Below, one piece after another: positions 55,089 to 64,000 of a stretch of 64,000 bases of DNA. The stretch covers positions 124,001 to 188,000 of the forward strand of contig NZ_AP021874.1 in assembly GCF_009688945.1 (NCBI RefSeq). The letters are read 5' to 3'. The translations under genes were made by a program, and so were the position numbers. How positions within the stretch are numbered: position 1 is the first letter of the stretch; the number at the start of each line of letters is the position of its first letter. The stretch is from Desulfosarcina alkanivorans. GTDB taxonomy: Bacteria > Desulfobacterota > Desulfobacteria > Desulfobacterales > Desulfosarcinaceae. Below the pieces are notes generated by a model that worked only from the letters and a program-made list of their open reading frames with translations, was not told the origin of the DNA and did not search any database.

Positions 55089-56228
55089 ATGAGCGACGAT
55101 CGCAAAACCCATCGTTATTTTGCCCAGATTGCCGACGGCCTCGAAACCACCGGGGCGGTAGAACTGGCTGAACTGGGCGCGACCGACACCCGCCCGGCCC
55201 GCCGGGGCATCCATTTCCAGGCAGATCGGGCTTCACTTTACCGCATCAATTACTGCACCCGATTGTGCACCCGGGTGCTGGCGCCGATCCAGTCATTTGC
55301 CTGCCCTGACGCTGCGGCCATCTACCGGGCGGCCCGCGGCATCGACTGGTCCCTGTTCTTCAGGGTGGATCAGACCTTCGCCGTTTTTGCCAGCACCGCC
55401 GGCAGCACCGTCCCCCATTCCCAGTTTGCAGGCCTGAAGCTAAAAGATGCGGTGGTTGACCAATTCCGCGACCGGTTCGGCCGGCGGCCGGATGTGGACC
55501 CCAAAACCCCCGATCTGTGGATCAACCTGCATGTGGAAAAGGACAGGGGAACCGTCAGCATCGACACCTCCGGCGGCAGCCTGCACCGCCGCGGATACCG
55601 GACGCGCAGTGTCGACGCCCCCATGCAGGAGACCGTTGCCGCCGCCATGGTGCGCCTGTCCGGGTGGGACGGCCGGGTCCCGCTGGCGGACCCCATGTGC
55701 GGGTCGGGCACCCTGGTGGTCGAGGCGACCCTGGCCTATTGCCGTATTCCCGCCGGATACCTGCGCCCCCGCTTTGGTTTTCAGCAGCTTCCGGACTACG
55801 ATCCGCAGTTGTGGAAAATCGTCAAAGAGCAGGCGGACAGCCGGATCCGGCCGCTGCCGGAACGGCTTTTTTACGCCAGCGACATCGATCCCCGGGCAGT
55901 GTCGGCGACCCGGGCCAACTGCAAAATGATCCCCCAGGCACGCAGGGTCAACGTCCTGCGGGTCGATTTTCGGCAGATCGAATCGCTGGAGAACCGGATC
56001 ATCCTGTGCAATCCGCCATACGGCATCCGCATGAACGCCCAGGACGGCCTGGACGAGACCTACCGGCAACTGGGCGACTTTTTCAAACAGCGCTGCAAGG
56101 GATCGACGGCGTATGTGTATTTCGGCAACCGGGAGATGATCAAACGCATCGGGTTGAAGCCGTCCTGGAAGAAGCCGCTGAGAAACGGCGGGCTGGATGG
56201 ACGGCTGGTTAAGTATGAGATGTACTGA
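55089..56228 (+). CDS. THUMP-domain RNA guanine-N2 methyltransferase (RlmL type)
   Basis: A 379-residue SAM-dependent RNA methyltransferase. The THUMP-containing N-terminal part covers about 1-165. The catalytic domain has motif I DPMCGSGTLVVEA and the NPPYGIRM motif typical of base-amino methyltransferases. It corresponds to the RlmL half of the E. coli RlmKL fusion, which methylates G2445 of 23S rRNA. The RlmK half is missing, as in many bacteria outside the Gammaproteobacteria. It follows the helicase and the small acidic gene. A palindromic repeat begins 12 bases after the stop. Confidence 0.92.
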   Translation: MSDDRKTHRYFAQIADGLETTGAVELAELGATDTRPARRGIHFQADRASLYRINYCTRLCTRVLAPIQSFACPDAAAIYRAARGIDWSLFFRVDQTFAVFASTAGSTVPHSQFAGLKLKDAVVDQFRDRFGRRPDVDPKTPDLWINLHVEKDRGTVSIDTSGGSLHRRGYRTRSVDAPMQETVAAAMVRLSGWDGRVPLADPMCGSGTLVVEATLAYCRIPAGYLRPRFGFQQLPDYDPQLWKIVKEQADSRIRPLPERLFYASDIDPRAVSATRANCKMIPQARRVNVLRVDFRQIESLENRIILCNPPYGIRMNAQDGLDETYRQLGDFFKQRCKGSTAYVYFGNREMIKRIGLKPSWKKPLRNGGLDGRLVKYEMY

Positions 56229-56239
56229 GGATTGGCGGA

Positions 56240-56351
56240 TTCGTAAAAAAGCCGATATCTGCGTTACGCTTCATCCCTCGTCACTGCGGAGTACCGTAAG
56301 TACACCTCATTCCTCGGGATTCGCAAGCCTTGATCTCGGCTTTTTTACGAA
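56240..56351. repeat. 112-bp palindromic repeat after the RlmL-type gene
   Basis: The 16-base ends TTCGTAAAAAAGCCGA (56240-56255) and TCGGCTTTTTTACGAA (56336-56351) are perfect inverted copies. The interior is only partly symmetric. GATCAAGGC (minus) and GAGGGATGAAGCG correspond to similar words in the repeat at 7998-8123, so both appear to be one family. The T-run in the right end may act as a terminator. Confidence 0.78.
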
Positions 56352-56450
56352 CCCGTCGATAATGCGATTTTTGTTTTGATGGGATTGAGGGATTGAAACG
56401 ACAGGCCGGCGGGACCTTGATTTTAATGAACATATCCGATTAGCGAGAAA

Positions 56451-58355
56451 ATGGCACTGATAACCCTTCGTGATGTCAGCATGAGTTTCGGCGCTCAGCC
56501 CCTGCTGGAGCGGTTGAACCTGACGGTGGCCGCCGGCGAGCGGATCTGCCTGATGGGCCGGAACGGTGTGGGCAAAACCACCCTGATGGGGATTGTCGCC
56601 GGCAGCCTGACACCGGACAGCGGCGAGGTCATGCGATCCCAGGGGGTCACGGTGAGCAGCCTGCCTCAGGAGGTCCCCGAACATCTGGAGGGTACCGTCT
56701 TCGACGTGATCTGCCGGGGAATGGGGCCGCGGGGGGAGCGATTGGCCCGATATCGCCGCATGTGTGATTTGAGTGCGTCCGACAACGACCCGGGCGCTTT
56801 CACGCCGGTAAAGCTGGCCGCCCTGCAGCAGACCATCGACAGCGAGGACGGGTGGCAGGTCGAGCAGCAGGTGGCGCGCATCATTTCCCGGATGGGGCTG
56901 GCCGCCGATGGCGATGTGAGGTCGTTTTCCGCCGGCATGAAACGGCAGGTGCTGCTGGCCGCGGCACTGGTGGCGCAACCGGATATCCTGTTGCTCGACG
57001 AACCCACCAACCACCTGGACATGGCGGCCATCGACTGGCTTGAGACGGTGCTGCTCAAGTGGCGCGGCACCCTGATCATGATCACCCACGACCGGATGAT
57101 GATCCGCCGCCTGGGCACGCGCATCCTGGAAATCGACCGCGGCATCCTGCATTCCTGGGATTGTGACTACACCACCTACCTGAAACGCAGCAGGGAGCGC
57201 TTCGAGGCCGAAGAAAAGGGCAACCGCCGCTTCGACAAGCGGCTTTCCGCCGAGGAGGCCTGGATCCGCCAGGGGATCAAGGCCCGCCGCACCCGCAACG
57301 AAGGGCGGGTGCGGGCATTGAAGAAGCTGCGGGAAATTCGCCGCAGCCGCCGGGACCGCACCGGCAGGGTGCGCATGGCCCTGGATGAAGCCGAACGCAG
57401 CGGTAAAACCGTCGTCGAGGCAAAGGGCCTGACCTTCACCTACGGGGACCGGCCCATCGTCGAGGATTTTTCCTGCACCGTCATGCGGGGGGACCGTATC
57501 GGCATCCTGGGGCCCAACGGGGCCGGCAAATCGACCCTGATTCGCCTGCTGCTGGGGGAATTGCCGCCCCGCCGCGGCAGCATTAAACGCGGAACCAACC
57601 TGGAGGTGCTCTATTTTGATCAGCTGCGGGGGCAGCTGGATGAGAACAAGACCGTGCAGGAAAATATCTCAGCGGGCAGCGACATGCTGGAGGTCGGCGG
57701 ACGGCGGCGCCACATCATCGGATACCTCAAGGACTTTCTTTTTTCTCCCGAAAGGTCCCGTACCCCCGTGTGGGTGCTCTCTGGAGGTGAGAAGAATCGC
57801 CTGCTGCTGGCCAAACTTTTCGCCCGCCCCGCCAACGTTCTGGTTCTGGATGAACCCACCAACGACCTGGATGTGGAAACCCTGGAGCTGCTGGAAGAGC
57901 TGCTGCTGGAATACAGCGGCACCGTGCTGCTGGTCAGCCACGACCGGACATTTGTCAACAACGTGGTCACCAGCACGCTGGTTTTCGAAGGGCCCGGACG
58001 GATTGAAGGCTATGCCGGCGGGTACGACGACTGGCTGAGCCAGCGGCCGGCATCCGCCGTTCCGGTGCCTGAAAAACCGAAAAAGCAGGCACCGGATCGG
58101 CCCGGGAACGGAGACCCGCCGCCGGCAACGGCCCGCCAAAAACTCGGATACATGCAGCAGCGCGAACTGGAAGCGCTGCCCGGGCGGATCGAATCCCTGG
58201 AAGACCGGCAGCAGGAACTGTTCGCGACCATGTCCGATCCGGATTTTTACCGGCAGGACGGTGAGCATATCGCCCGGGTGAAAAATGAACTGGCCCGGGT
58301 GGAAAAGGATCTGGAGTCCGCATTCAGCCGATGGGAAGACCTGGAATCCCGCTAA
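56451..58355 (+). CDS. uup: ABC-F family ATPase, Uup type
   Basis: A 634-residue soluble protein with two ATP-binding cassettes and no membrane part. Cassette 1 has GRNGVGKT, FSAGMKRQVLLAAALV and LLLDEPTNHLDM; cassette 2 has GPNGAGKS, LSGGEKNRLLLAKLF and LVLDEPTNDLDV. The linker between them is highly basic (RRTRNEGRVRALKKLREIRR), and a C-terminal coiled coil (QQRELEALPGRIESLEDRQQ) is typical of Uup. ABC-F proteins act on the ribosome; Uup is also linked to precise transposon excision. It stands alone between the repeat and a convergent operon. Confidence 0.92.
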   Translation: MALITLRDVSMSFGAQPLLERLNLTVAAGERICLMGRNGVGKTTLMGIVAGSLTPDSGEVMRSQGVTVSSLPQEVPEHLEGTVFDVICRGMGPRGERLARYRRMCDLSASDNDPGAFTPVKLAALQQTIDSEDGWQVEQQVARIISRMGLAADGDVRSFSAGMKRQVLLAAALVAQPDILLLDEPTNHLDMAAIDWLETVLLKWRGTLIMITHDRMMIRRLGTRILEIDRGILHSWDCDYTTYLKRSRERFEAEEKGNRRFDKRLSAEEAWIRQGIKARRTRNEGRVRALKKLREIRRSRRDRTGRVRMALDEAERSGKTVVEAKGLTFTYGDRPIVEDFSCTVMRGDRIGILGPNGAGKSTLIRLLLGELPPRRGSIKRGTNLEVLYFDQLRGQLDENKTVQENISAGSDMLEVGGRRRHIIGYLKDFLFSPERSRTPVWVLSGGEKNRLLLAKLFARPANVLVLDEPTNDLDVETLELLEELLLEYSGTVLLVSHDRTFVNNVVTSTLVFEGPGRIEGYAGGYDDWLSQRPASAVPVPEKPKKQAPDRPGNGDPPPATARQKLGYMQQRELEALPGRIESLEDRQQELFATMSDPDFYRQDGEHIARVKNELARVEKDLESAFSRWEDLESR

Positions 58356-58409
58356 GGCGGCTCACCTGCCGGACCGGAATGCCCGCACTTGGAAAAAACC
58401 TGAATACAT

Positions 58410-59423
58410 TCAGGAACCGGTCCTCGTGGGCAGATCCCCATAGGCGGTCATGGCCTTCAGGCTGTGGGCCTTGAGAATTGCCCGGATGATCGCCCGGCTC
58501 AGGCAGTCGGCCATGGCGCGGCCCAGGTCGTTGATGGCCTGGGCCCGGGGCGCGGCAAAAAAACCCGGCGTTTCCGGAAGGCGCTGTTTGCCGGTGCCCA
58601 GGCAGAAGATGGTGTCGCCGTCGAACATGGTGTGGGCCGGGCGAATGGCCCGGGCCAGCCCGTCCTGGGCCATTTGGGCCAGTTTTTGGGCCTGGGCTTT
58701 GGTCAGCTCGGCATCCGTGGCCACGACACCGATGGTGGTGTTGGCGGCTGCCGAACCGACGGGCGCAGCCGGCAGCTGCACCGCACGGCGTCCCGTTTGA
58801 CCGAACTCGGCCTGCAGTTCGAGACGGATTTCCCAGGGGCGCCCGGTGGCCGGATCGACCACGCTGCCCAGGGCGTTGACCGCGACGATTGCCCCCACCG
58901 TCAGGCCGGAAGGGAGTACTTCGCTGGCCGAACCGATGCCGCCCTTGATGCCGCCCGAAAGCGCGCCGGTGCCGGCGCCCACCGTTCCCTGCGCATCGTT
59001 GTCCGGGCCGGCATCACGGCAGGCGGAACGGCCCCACGCGCCGGAGACCGGGGGGAGATAGGCCGTGCCGCGGCCCAGGTCGAAGAGGGCGGCCGCCGGC
59101 ACGATGGGGGCCACATGGCTGTCCGCCAGCGGAAACCCCCACCCTTTTTCGGATAGCCACCCGACCACCCCGTCCACCGCCGCCAGCCCGTACAGGGACC
59201 CCCCGCACAAACCGACGGCATTGACCTTCTCAACCAGGTTGTGGGGCGCCAGCAGATCCGTTTCCCGGGTGCCCGGGGCGGACCCGCGTACATCCACCCC
59301 GCCCGTGGCGCCTTCCGGGCAGACGATTACCGTGAAGCCCGACGCCGCCTCGGGGTCGCTGTAATGCCCCACCCAGATGCCGTCTACATCGCAAATGGTA
59401 TTGCGCGTGCCGGTGGTGCTCAT
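58410..59423 (-). CDS. P1/S58-family Ntn hydrolase, NylC-like aminopeptidase/amidase
   Basis: A 337-residue self-processing hydrolase related to DmpA aminopeptidase and to NylC (6-aminohexanoate oligomer hydrolase). The motif NTTIGVVATDAELTK at 228-242 matches the autocleavage region of NylC, where the chain is cut before the catalytic Thr; here Asn228-Thr229. GVDVRGSAPGTRETDLL and GLCGGSLYGLAAVDGV are family signatures. No signal peptide is seen. The start overlaps the thiL stop by four bases (ATGA). The natural substrate is probably a short or beta-peptide, but this is unknown. Confidence 0.88.
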   Translation of the reverse strand: MSTTGTRNTICDVDGIWVGHYSDPEAASGFTVIVCPEGATGGVDVRGSAPGTRETDLLAPHNLVEKVNAVGLCGGSLYGLAAVDGVVGWLSEKGWGFPLADSHVAPIVPAAALFDLGRGTAYLPPVSGAWGRSACRDAGPDNDAQGTVGAGTGALSGGIKGGIGSASEVLPSGLTVGAIVAVNALGSVVDPATGRPWEIRLELQAEFGQTGRRAVQLPAAPVGSAAANTTIGVVATDAELTKAQAQKLAQMAQDGLARAIRPAHTMFDGDTIFCLGTGKQRLPETPGFFAAPRAQAINDLGRAMADCLSRAIIRAILKAHSLKAMTAYGDLPTRTGS

Positions 59424-60418
59424 TCAGGGTCCTTTCCCTTCTCTGAGAAATGATTGTACCCGCCGGAAAGAGGGGTTTGCCGTCCATCGGGAAACGTCAG
59501 CATCCGCCCTGACGCCGCGTCCGTAACCGCACCTACCGTGGTCACCTGAATTCCCTGGTCGTCCAGCCGCTGCCTGTTTCCCGGAGAAATGGAAAAGAGC
59601 AGTTCGAAATCCTCACCCCCGGACAATGCGAAATCGAGGGGATGATTCCCGGTCAGCCGGGCGGCCTCGCGCACCGAAGGATGGATGGGGATGTCGGCTA
59701 CGACGATGTCCGCACCGGTGCCGCTCCGGTCGCAGATATGATTGACCTCGGCCGCCAGGCCGTCGCTGATGTCGATCATGGCCCTGGCCAGGGGAGCGAT
59801 CCCCGCGGACACGTCCAGCCGGCACCCGGGGGCCAGGTGTCTGTCTTTCAGGTATGGCGGCGGCTCGAGCCCGGCGGACAGCATGGCCAGGCCGGCGGCG
59901 GACCCCCCTAAGGGGCCGGTAACACAAAGGTATTCGGCGGGGGTGGCGTGGCTTCTCAGCCGCAGGTTTGGCGGTGCGACCCGGCCCAGCATGGTGATGC
60001 TGATGGTGACCGCCTGTGCATGGGTGGTGTCACCCCCGGCAAGCACCACGCCGTAGCGGCGGCAGGCATCGGCCATTCCCCGGTAGAGGGCATCCACCCA
60101 GGCCACCTCGGTGTCTGCAGCCAGGGCCAGGGAAACGAACATGAACGTGGGGGTGCCCCCCATGGCGGCAATGTCGCTGACATTGCAGGCCACGGCCTTG
60201 ATGCCGATCTGTTCCGGCGTGGCCCAGTCCCGCCGGAAGTGGCTGGATTCCACCAGCATGTCCGTGGTGACCAGCAGGCAATCCGCATCCGGGGAAGAGC
60301 CCTCGATGACGGCGGCATCGTCACCGATGCCGGCCAGCAGATCGGGATGGGTGATGGGGGATTGCCGGGCCAGCCGGTCGATCAGCGCAAACTCGCCGCC
60401 GATGTCATGAATTCTCAT
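59420..60418 (-). CDS. thiL: Thiamine-monophosphate kinase
   Basis: Phosphorylates thiamine monophosphate to thiamine diphosphate. It is 332 residues. Family motifs include GEFALIDRL at the N-terminus, GIGDDAAV, TTDMLVESSHF, VACNVSDIAAMGG, LAGGDTT, MIDISDGLA and ALSGGEDFELLF. Its start overlaps the kinase gene upstream by 14 bases, and its stop overlaps the NylC-like gene, so all three are one operon. No other thiamine genes are present. Confidence 0.95.
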   Translation of the reverse strand: MRIHDIGGEFALIDRLARQSPITHPDLLAGIGDDAAVIEGSSPDADCLLVTTDMLVESSHFRRDWATPEQIGIKAVACNVSDIAAMGGTPTFMFVSLALAADTEVAWVDALYRGMADACRRYGVVLAGGDTTHAQAVTISITMLGRVAPPNLRLRSHATPAEYLCVTGPLGGSAAGLAMLSAGLEPPPYLKDRHLAPGCRLDVSAGIAPLARAMIDISDGLAAEVNHICDRSGTGADIVVADIPIHPSVREAARLTGNHPLDFALSGGEDFELLFSISPGNRQRLDDQGIQVTTVGAVTDAASGRMLTFPDGRQTPLSGGYNHFSEKGKDPE

Positions 60419-62414
60419 CCGATGCGGTCTCCAGCAGTTCCCTGATTTTCGTGGACAGTGAGGTCAGGCGGAAGGGTTTCTGGATGAACCCGTTGCATTG
60501 CCGCATCAGGTTCCGGGCAACTTCTCCGTTTTGGCTGTATCCGCTGGACAGCAGGATACGGACGGATGGATCCAGCTCCTTTAACCGTCGGACAGTGACG
60601 TCGACTCCCGGTCCGGGCATGATCATATCCATGATCACAAGGCTGATGCTGCCGGCCGCTTTCCTGAACCGGGCCACGGCCTCATCACTGTCACCGGCCG
60701 TGACCACCGCGTACCCCAGCAGGGCCAGCATTTCCCGGCCCACTTCGAGAAAATCCGGTTCGTCATCGACGATCATCAGGGTTTCCGTGCCTTTTTCCAT
60801 GGACGTGTCTATGGCGGATGCGGCTTCTTCCGCGTTGTCGGAAGCCGGAAGCAGCACGTTGAACTGGGCCCCTTCTCCCGGCGCACTGTAGACCTCGATA
60901 TACCCCTTGTGATTTTTGACGATCCCGTAGGTCGAGGCCAGCCCGAGTCCGGTGCCCTGTCCCTGTGCCTTGGTGGTGAAAAAAGGCTCGAAGATCTGCC
61001 GCTGGGTCTGGGGATCCATGCCGTGACCGGTGTCCCGCACCGAGAGCATGGCATAGTGGCCGGGGATGATTTCGTACGTCCGGGTGTCATTTTCGCACAG
61101 GTCGGTGGCATGGGTTTCGATGAACAGGGTGCCGCCCCCGGGCATGGCATGGACCGCATTGATCAGCAGGTTCAGCAGCACCTGCTCGATCTGGGTCCGG
61201 TCCCCCCTGACGGCTGGTGTCGCAGGACTGAAACGGGTTTGAATGTCGATCTGACGCTGGGTCTGGCCGAACATTTCCAGAGCGCCTTCGACCAGTCGAT
61301 TCAGTTTGATTTCGCTGATTTCCGTTTGTCCGCCCCGGGCATACCCGAGCAGCTGGCCGGAGAGATTGGCGCCCCGCTGGACGATCTGATTGATGATGGC
61401 CAGTCGCTTCTGGTGAGAGCTGTTGGGGGAGAGCTGGTGGCGGATGATCTCCACGTTGCCCTGGATACCGGCAAGCATATTGTTGAAGTCATGGGCAATG
61501 CCGCCGGCCAGGGTTCCCACGGCCTCCATCTTCTGTGACTGAATCAGCTGCCGTTCGGTTTTCTTGCGGTTGGTGATGTCCCTCACGCTGACCACCCGGC
61601 AGGGCCGGCCTGCCAGTTCTCCGGGGCAGGCGCGCAGTTCCGCGGGAAACAATCGCCCGGTGGCCGAGCGGATCTTGATTTCGTAGATCGCGTCATCATT
61701 GGAATGAATGTTTTGCCTGACCCGCTCCATGTCCTCGGGTGAGACGAAACGGCCGATGACGTCCTTTCCGATCAACTGCTCACGGGGGCACTCGATCAGG
61801 TCGGCAAAGGCGTCGTTGACTTCGATGGCAATTCCCTTGTCGTGAAACAGGATGCCCTCCGTGGACACTTCTGAGAACAGGCGGTACCGGTCAAGGCTCT
61901 CCGCCAGCGCATGCTGGGCCTTTTTGCGTTCTTCCACCTCTTTTCTCAGCCGGTTGTTCTGCTCCTGGACCTTGGCGGTGAGTTCAAGCCTGGCTTTTTC
62001 CAGGACCGCTTCAAACGCTTTTCGATCGGTAATGTCGTTGCCCACGCACAAGATATGCGCGACCTTGCCGGTTTCGTCCCGAAACGCGCGGTTGGACCAG
62101 ACCACCCAGACGCGGTCTCCGTTTTTGCGGCGGTTTTCATTGATCTGATGGGAATAGTTGTCCGGCCGGCACAGCAGATCGTCGATCATGGCCGCCAGGT
62201 CGTTTCCGGTGTGGTCCGTTTCGGGGATGATCGTCCCCACGGCATGGCGGCCGATAAGCTCGGACGCCCGGTAGCCGAAAAAATTCAATCCGAAAGGGTT
62301 GAGAAAAATCACGCGGCCCTCGCTGTCCAGGCGTAAGACGATGCTGCTGGCATTCGCCAGGGAGATGGATTCGGCGTCGGGCAGCGTATTTGAAGCGGTT
62401 TTGTCTGAAGTCAT
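60405..62414 (-). CDS. PAS-PAS hybrid histidine kinase with receiver
   Basis: Soluble 669-residue hybrid kinase. Two PAS domains (about 20-135 and 180-300) are joined by a coiled coil. HisKA has [13 protein letters not shown]. The HATPase has VRDTGHGMDPQTQ and GTGLGLAS. The receiver has LMIVDDEPDFLEV and the acceptor in VIMDMIMPGPG. No transmembrane segment is seen, so the signal is cytoplasmic. It heads an overlapping operon with thiL and the NylC-like hydrolase, an unexpected pairing. No DNA-binding regulator is adjacent. Confidence 0.92.
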   Translation of the reverse strand: MTSDKTASNTLPDAESISLANASSIVLRLDSEGRVIFLNPFGLNFFGYRASELIGRHAVGTIIPETDHTGNDLAAMIDDLLCRPDNYSHQINENRRKNGDRVWVVWSNRAFRDETGKVAHILCVGNDITDRKAFEAVLEKARLELTAKVQEQNNRLRKEVEERKKAQHALAESLDRYRLFSEVSTEGILFHDKGIAIEVNDAFADLIECPREQLIGKDVIGRFVSPEDMERVRQNIHSNDDAIYEIKIRSATGRLFPAELRACPGELAGRPCRVVSVRDITNRKKTERQLIQSQKMEAVGTLAGGIAHDFNNMLAGIQGNVEIIRHQLSPNSSHQKRLAIINQIVQRGANLSGQLLGYARGGQTEISEIKLNRLVEGALEMFGQTQRQIDIQTRFSPATPAVRGDRTQIEQVLLNLLINAVHAMPGGGTLFIETHATDLCENDTRTYEIIPGHYAMLSVRDTGHGMDPQTQRQIFEPFFTTKAQGQGTGLGLASTYGIVKNHKGYIEVYSAPGEGAQFNVLLPASDNAEEAASAIDTSMEKGTETLMIVDDEPDFLEVGREMLALLGYAVVTAGDSDEAVARFRKAAGSISLVIMDMIMPGPGVDVTVRRLKELDPSVRILLSSGYSQNGEVARNLMRQCNGFIQKPFRLTSLSTKIRELLETASDENS

Positions 62415-62695
62415 GGTCTGCGATGGCCTGCAAGCGGTGGTTGGCCTGTCCGGCGTTTAAGCAGTTTTAACCTGTTTTCGGCCACCTTCGCAAGAACTTT
62501 AGGAACTTAGCTCACAATTACACCTCTAATTCCTTCCTTGCCGATGTCGATCCGCAACTGGATCCCGGTTCCCGTCGCGGCGGCTTTTTGCTTGCGAAAC
62601 CGGCCAGCTCAGGGGTAGACTGATAACCACCTGTCGGCAGGGACCCGGTCTGAACAAAAAAATGGATTTCGAACTGCAGGAGCGTCGTCCTCATA
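62415..62695. promoter_or_regulatory. Divergent promoter region between kinase operon and carbonic anhydrase
   Basis: About 280 bp without a supported gene between two divergent starts. It must contain promoters in both directions. AGGAG lies about 13 bases before the carbonic anhydrase ATG. Confidence 0.4.
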
Positions 62696-63208
62696 ATGAT
62701 TATCCCGTACAATCAAATTGTTCCCACCATCGGAAAGCACGTTTTCATTGCTCCCACGGCGGTGGTGATCGGCGATGTCACCATTGGTGACGGCGCCAGC
62801 ATCTGGTTCAACGCAGTACTCAGGGGAGACATGGCGCCGATTGTCGTCGGCGCTCATTCCAACATTCAGGACAACTGCACCATTCATACTGATTTCGGCA
62901 AGCCGGCCGTTATCGGGGATCGCGTAACCGTGGGGCACAATGCGGTGATCCATGGATGCACCATCGACAACGGCAGTCTCGTGGGCATCGGTGCCATTGT
63001 GCTCAATGATGCCCATGTGATGGAACACACCGTGGTGGCCGCCGGTTCCGTGGTCCGTGAAGGTGCCCGGGTGGGCCCCCGGCAACTGGTCGCCGGTGCG
63101 CCGGCCGGGTTGAAAAAGGAACTGGGTGACCTGCCCATGGACCGGTTCGAACGCTCGTACCGGCAATACCTGACGCTTGCCGGTTCGTACCTGGATCAAA
63201 AGATCTGA
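62696..63208 (+). CDS. Gamma-class carbonic anhydrase-like protein
   Basis: A 170-residue left-handed beta-helix protein of hexapeptide repeats, trimeric in its family. The three zinc ligands of gamma carbonic anhydrases are present: His64 in CTIHTDF, His81 and His86 in VGHNAVIHGC. The residues IWFNAVLRGD and NIQDNCTIH are family signatures. It is of the short YrdA/CaiE-like or Cam-H type, without the acidic loop of Cam, so activity as carbonic anhydrase is likely but not certain. Confidence 0.9.
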   Translation: MIIPYNQIVPTIGKHVFIAPTAVVIGDVTIGDGASIWFNAVLRGDMAPIVVGAHSNIQDNCTIHTDFGKPAVIGDRVTVGHNAVIHGCTIDNGSLVGIGAIVLNDAHVMEHTVVAAGSVVREGARVGPRQLVAGAPAGLKKELGDLPMDRFERSYRQYLTLAGSYLDQKI

Positions 63209-63217
63209 CAGGTGCCG

Positions 63218-64000
63218 ATGGTAACGGCACCGGGGAATCCGGACGCCGGGAACCCGGGTTCTCCAGTGGGGCTCGCCTTCGACGATATCATTTCCAGGCG
63301 GTTCCCCAGGGCGGTTTTTTACGGCTCCCCGGGATCGTCCGCCGATTGGTTTGCCGGCCCCTTCGATAACCGCTCAACGCCCACGCCTTCCGGGCTGGTG
63401 AATGGATGTCTCATGGACCACTCAGCATCTTTGCCCGACGACCACGAGCCGGAACCGGGGAGGGTCACCATTTTTGAAATGGACGCCAGGGGCCGTTTTA
63501 TCCGCGTCAACCCCAGGGGGCTGGAGCGATTCGGATACAGCCGGCAGGATGTTGAGGCCGGGGCCGGCACCATCGACATGGTCGTTCCCGAGGACCATCA
63601 GCGGGTGCTCGAGAGCATTGCCGGAACCCTTGCCGGCCAGCCGGTCTGCCACAACGAGGTCACCTGCCTTCGCAAAGACGGGTCCACCTTTCCGGCGCTT
63701 TTCTGCGCCGCCGCCAGGTTCCGGGGAAGGCGGCCGGCGGCCGTGCTGGGAATCCTCATCGAAAATACCCGCCAGAAGGCGCTCGAAACCGACATCGTCC
63801 GTCTCCGCATGGTTGAAATGGAATTGGGACGGGCCAAAAGGTCGCTTGAGGGCCGGGTCAGGGCCCGGACGCGGGAGCTGCGTGAGACCCGGAAGGCCAT
63901 GCGGGCCCTGGTCCGTGAAAAAAGCCGGACGGAACGGGCCTTGAGACGGCTTGAAACTGAACTGGCGTCGAAATCGGGAAAACTGGAAGACCTGAACACG
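63218..64000 (+). CDS. PAS-domain protein, truncated by the window end
   Basis: The frame is open from an ATG at 63218 (or 63413) to the last base. A PAS domain (about residues 75-185: RVTIFEMDARGRFIRVNPRG, then FGYSRQDVEAG) is followed by a long coiled coil (AKRSLEGRVRARTRELRETR). The last residues KSGKLEDLNT match the start of the region that, in many Desulfobacterota PAS proteins, runs into a LuxR-type helix-turn-helix, so a PAS-LuxR regulator is the best guess. The start cannot be fixed: the first 65 codons before 63413 look less protein-like. Confidence 0.72.
   Translation, partial: MVTAPGNPDAGNPGSPVGLAFDDIISRRFPRAVFYGSPGSSADWFAGPFDNRSTPTPSGLVNGCLMDHSASLPDDHEPEPGRVTIFEMDARGRFIRVNPRGLERFGYSRQDVEAGAGTIDMVVPEDHQRVLESIAGTLAGQPVCHNEVTCLRKDGSTFPALFCAAARFRGRRPAAVLGILIENTRQKALETDIVRLRMVEMELGRAKRSLEGRVRARTRELRETRKAMRALVREKSRTERALRRLETELASKSGKLEDLNT

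Overview
The window looks like a chromosomal segment of a Gram-negative, strictly anaerobic member of the Desulfobacterota, probably close to the Desulfosarcina group. This is an inference from gene content: a small siroheme sulfite reductase, PEP-CTERM proteins, many PAS/histidine kinase/receiver hybrids, a Liv amino-acid transporter and a sigma-54 response regulator. Most of the sequence is GC-rich. Two stretches (about 12.5-17.1 kb and 24.4-27.0 kb) are visibly richer in AT and carry accessory genes. I saw no rRNA, tRNA or CRISPR array.

Layout. 1-8 kb: end of a livMGF operon, then argC, folD, an M23 peptidase and secA, followed by a 126-bp palindromic repeat. 8-12.5 kb: a phosphoesterase and the N-degron set clpS-clpA-aat, bordered by short repeats. 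12.5-17.1 kb: an AT-rich tract with two full PEP-CTERM proteins, a 58-residue PEP-CTERM mini-protein, repeats and a dead gene. 17.1-21.2 kb: small sulfite reductase, secreted retropepsin-like protease, GGDEF-EAL protein. 21.4-24.3 kb: three tightly packed genes matching the decaprenyl-phosphoryl-arabinose route (UbiA-type phosphoribosyltransferase, DprE1-like, DprE2-like). 24.7-27.0 kb: a methyltransferase and a TIR-domain protein, the likeliest defence-type genes. 27.2-34.5 kb: PilZ, IHF/HU, a PAS hybrid kinase, an NtrC-type regulator and a chemoreceptor. Between the last two lie three palindromic operators and a near-consensus sigma-54 promoter.

34.8-48.8 kb: TSUP permease, hybrid kinase with a duplicated sensory module, adenine deaminase, methyltransferase, frameshifted ferredoxin-like gene, a TtrS-like multi-domain kinase followed by a receiver-HD-GYP protein, and a histone-H1-like membrane protein with 25 AAAEK repeats. 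48.9-58.4 kb: larE, GNAT acetyltransferase, LolC/E permease, Cys-rich unknown, NlpC/P60 lipoprotein, DEAD-box helicase, small unknown, RlmL-type methyltransferase, a second palindromic repeat and an ABC-F ATPase. 58.4-64 kb: an overlapping minus-strand operon (PAS kinase, thiL, NylC-like hydrolase), gamma carbonic anhydrase and the start of a PAS protein cut by the window end.

The most testable new points are the kinase/regulator/operator/chemoreceptor circuit at 28.5-34.5 kb, the shared promoter-leader-terminator plan of the PEP-CTERM genes, the TIR island, the duplicated sensory module and the long palindromic repeats.
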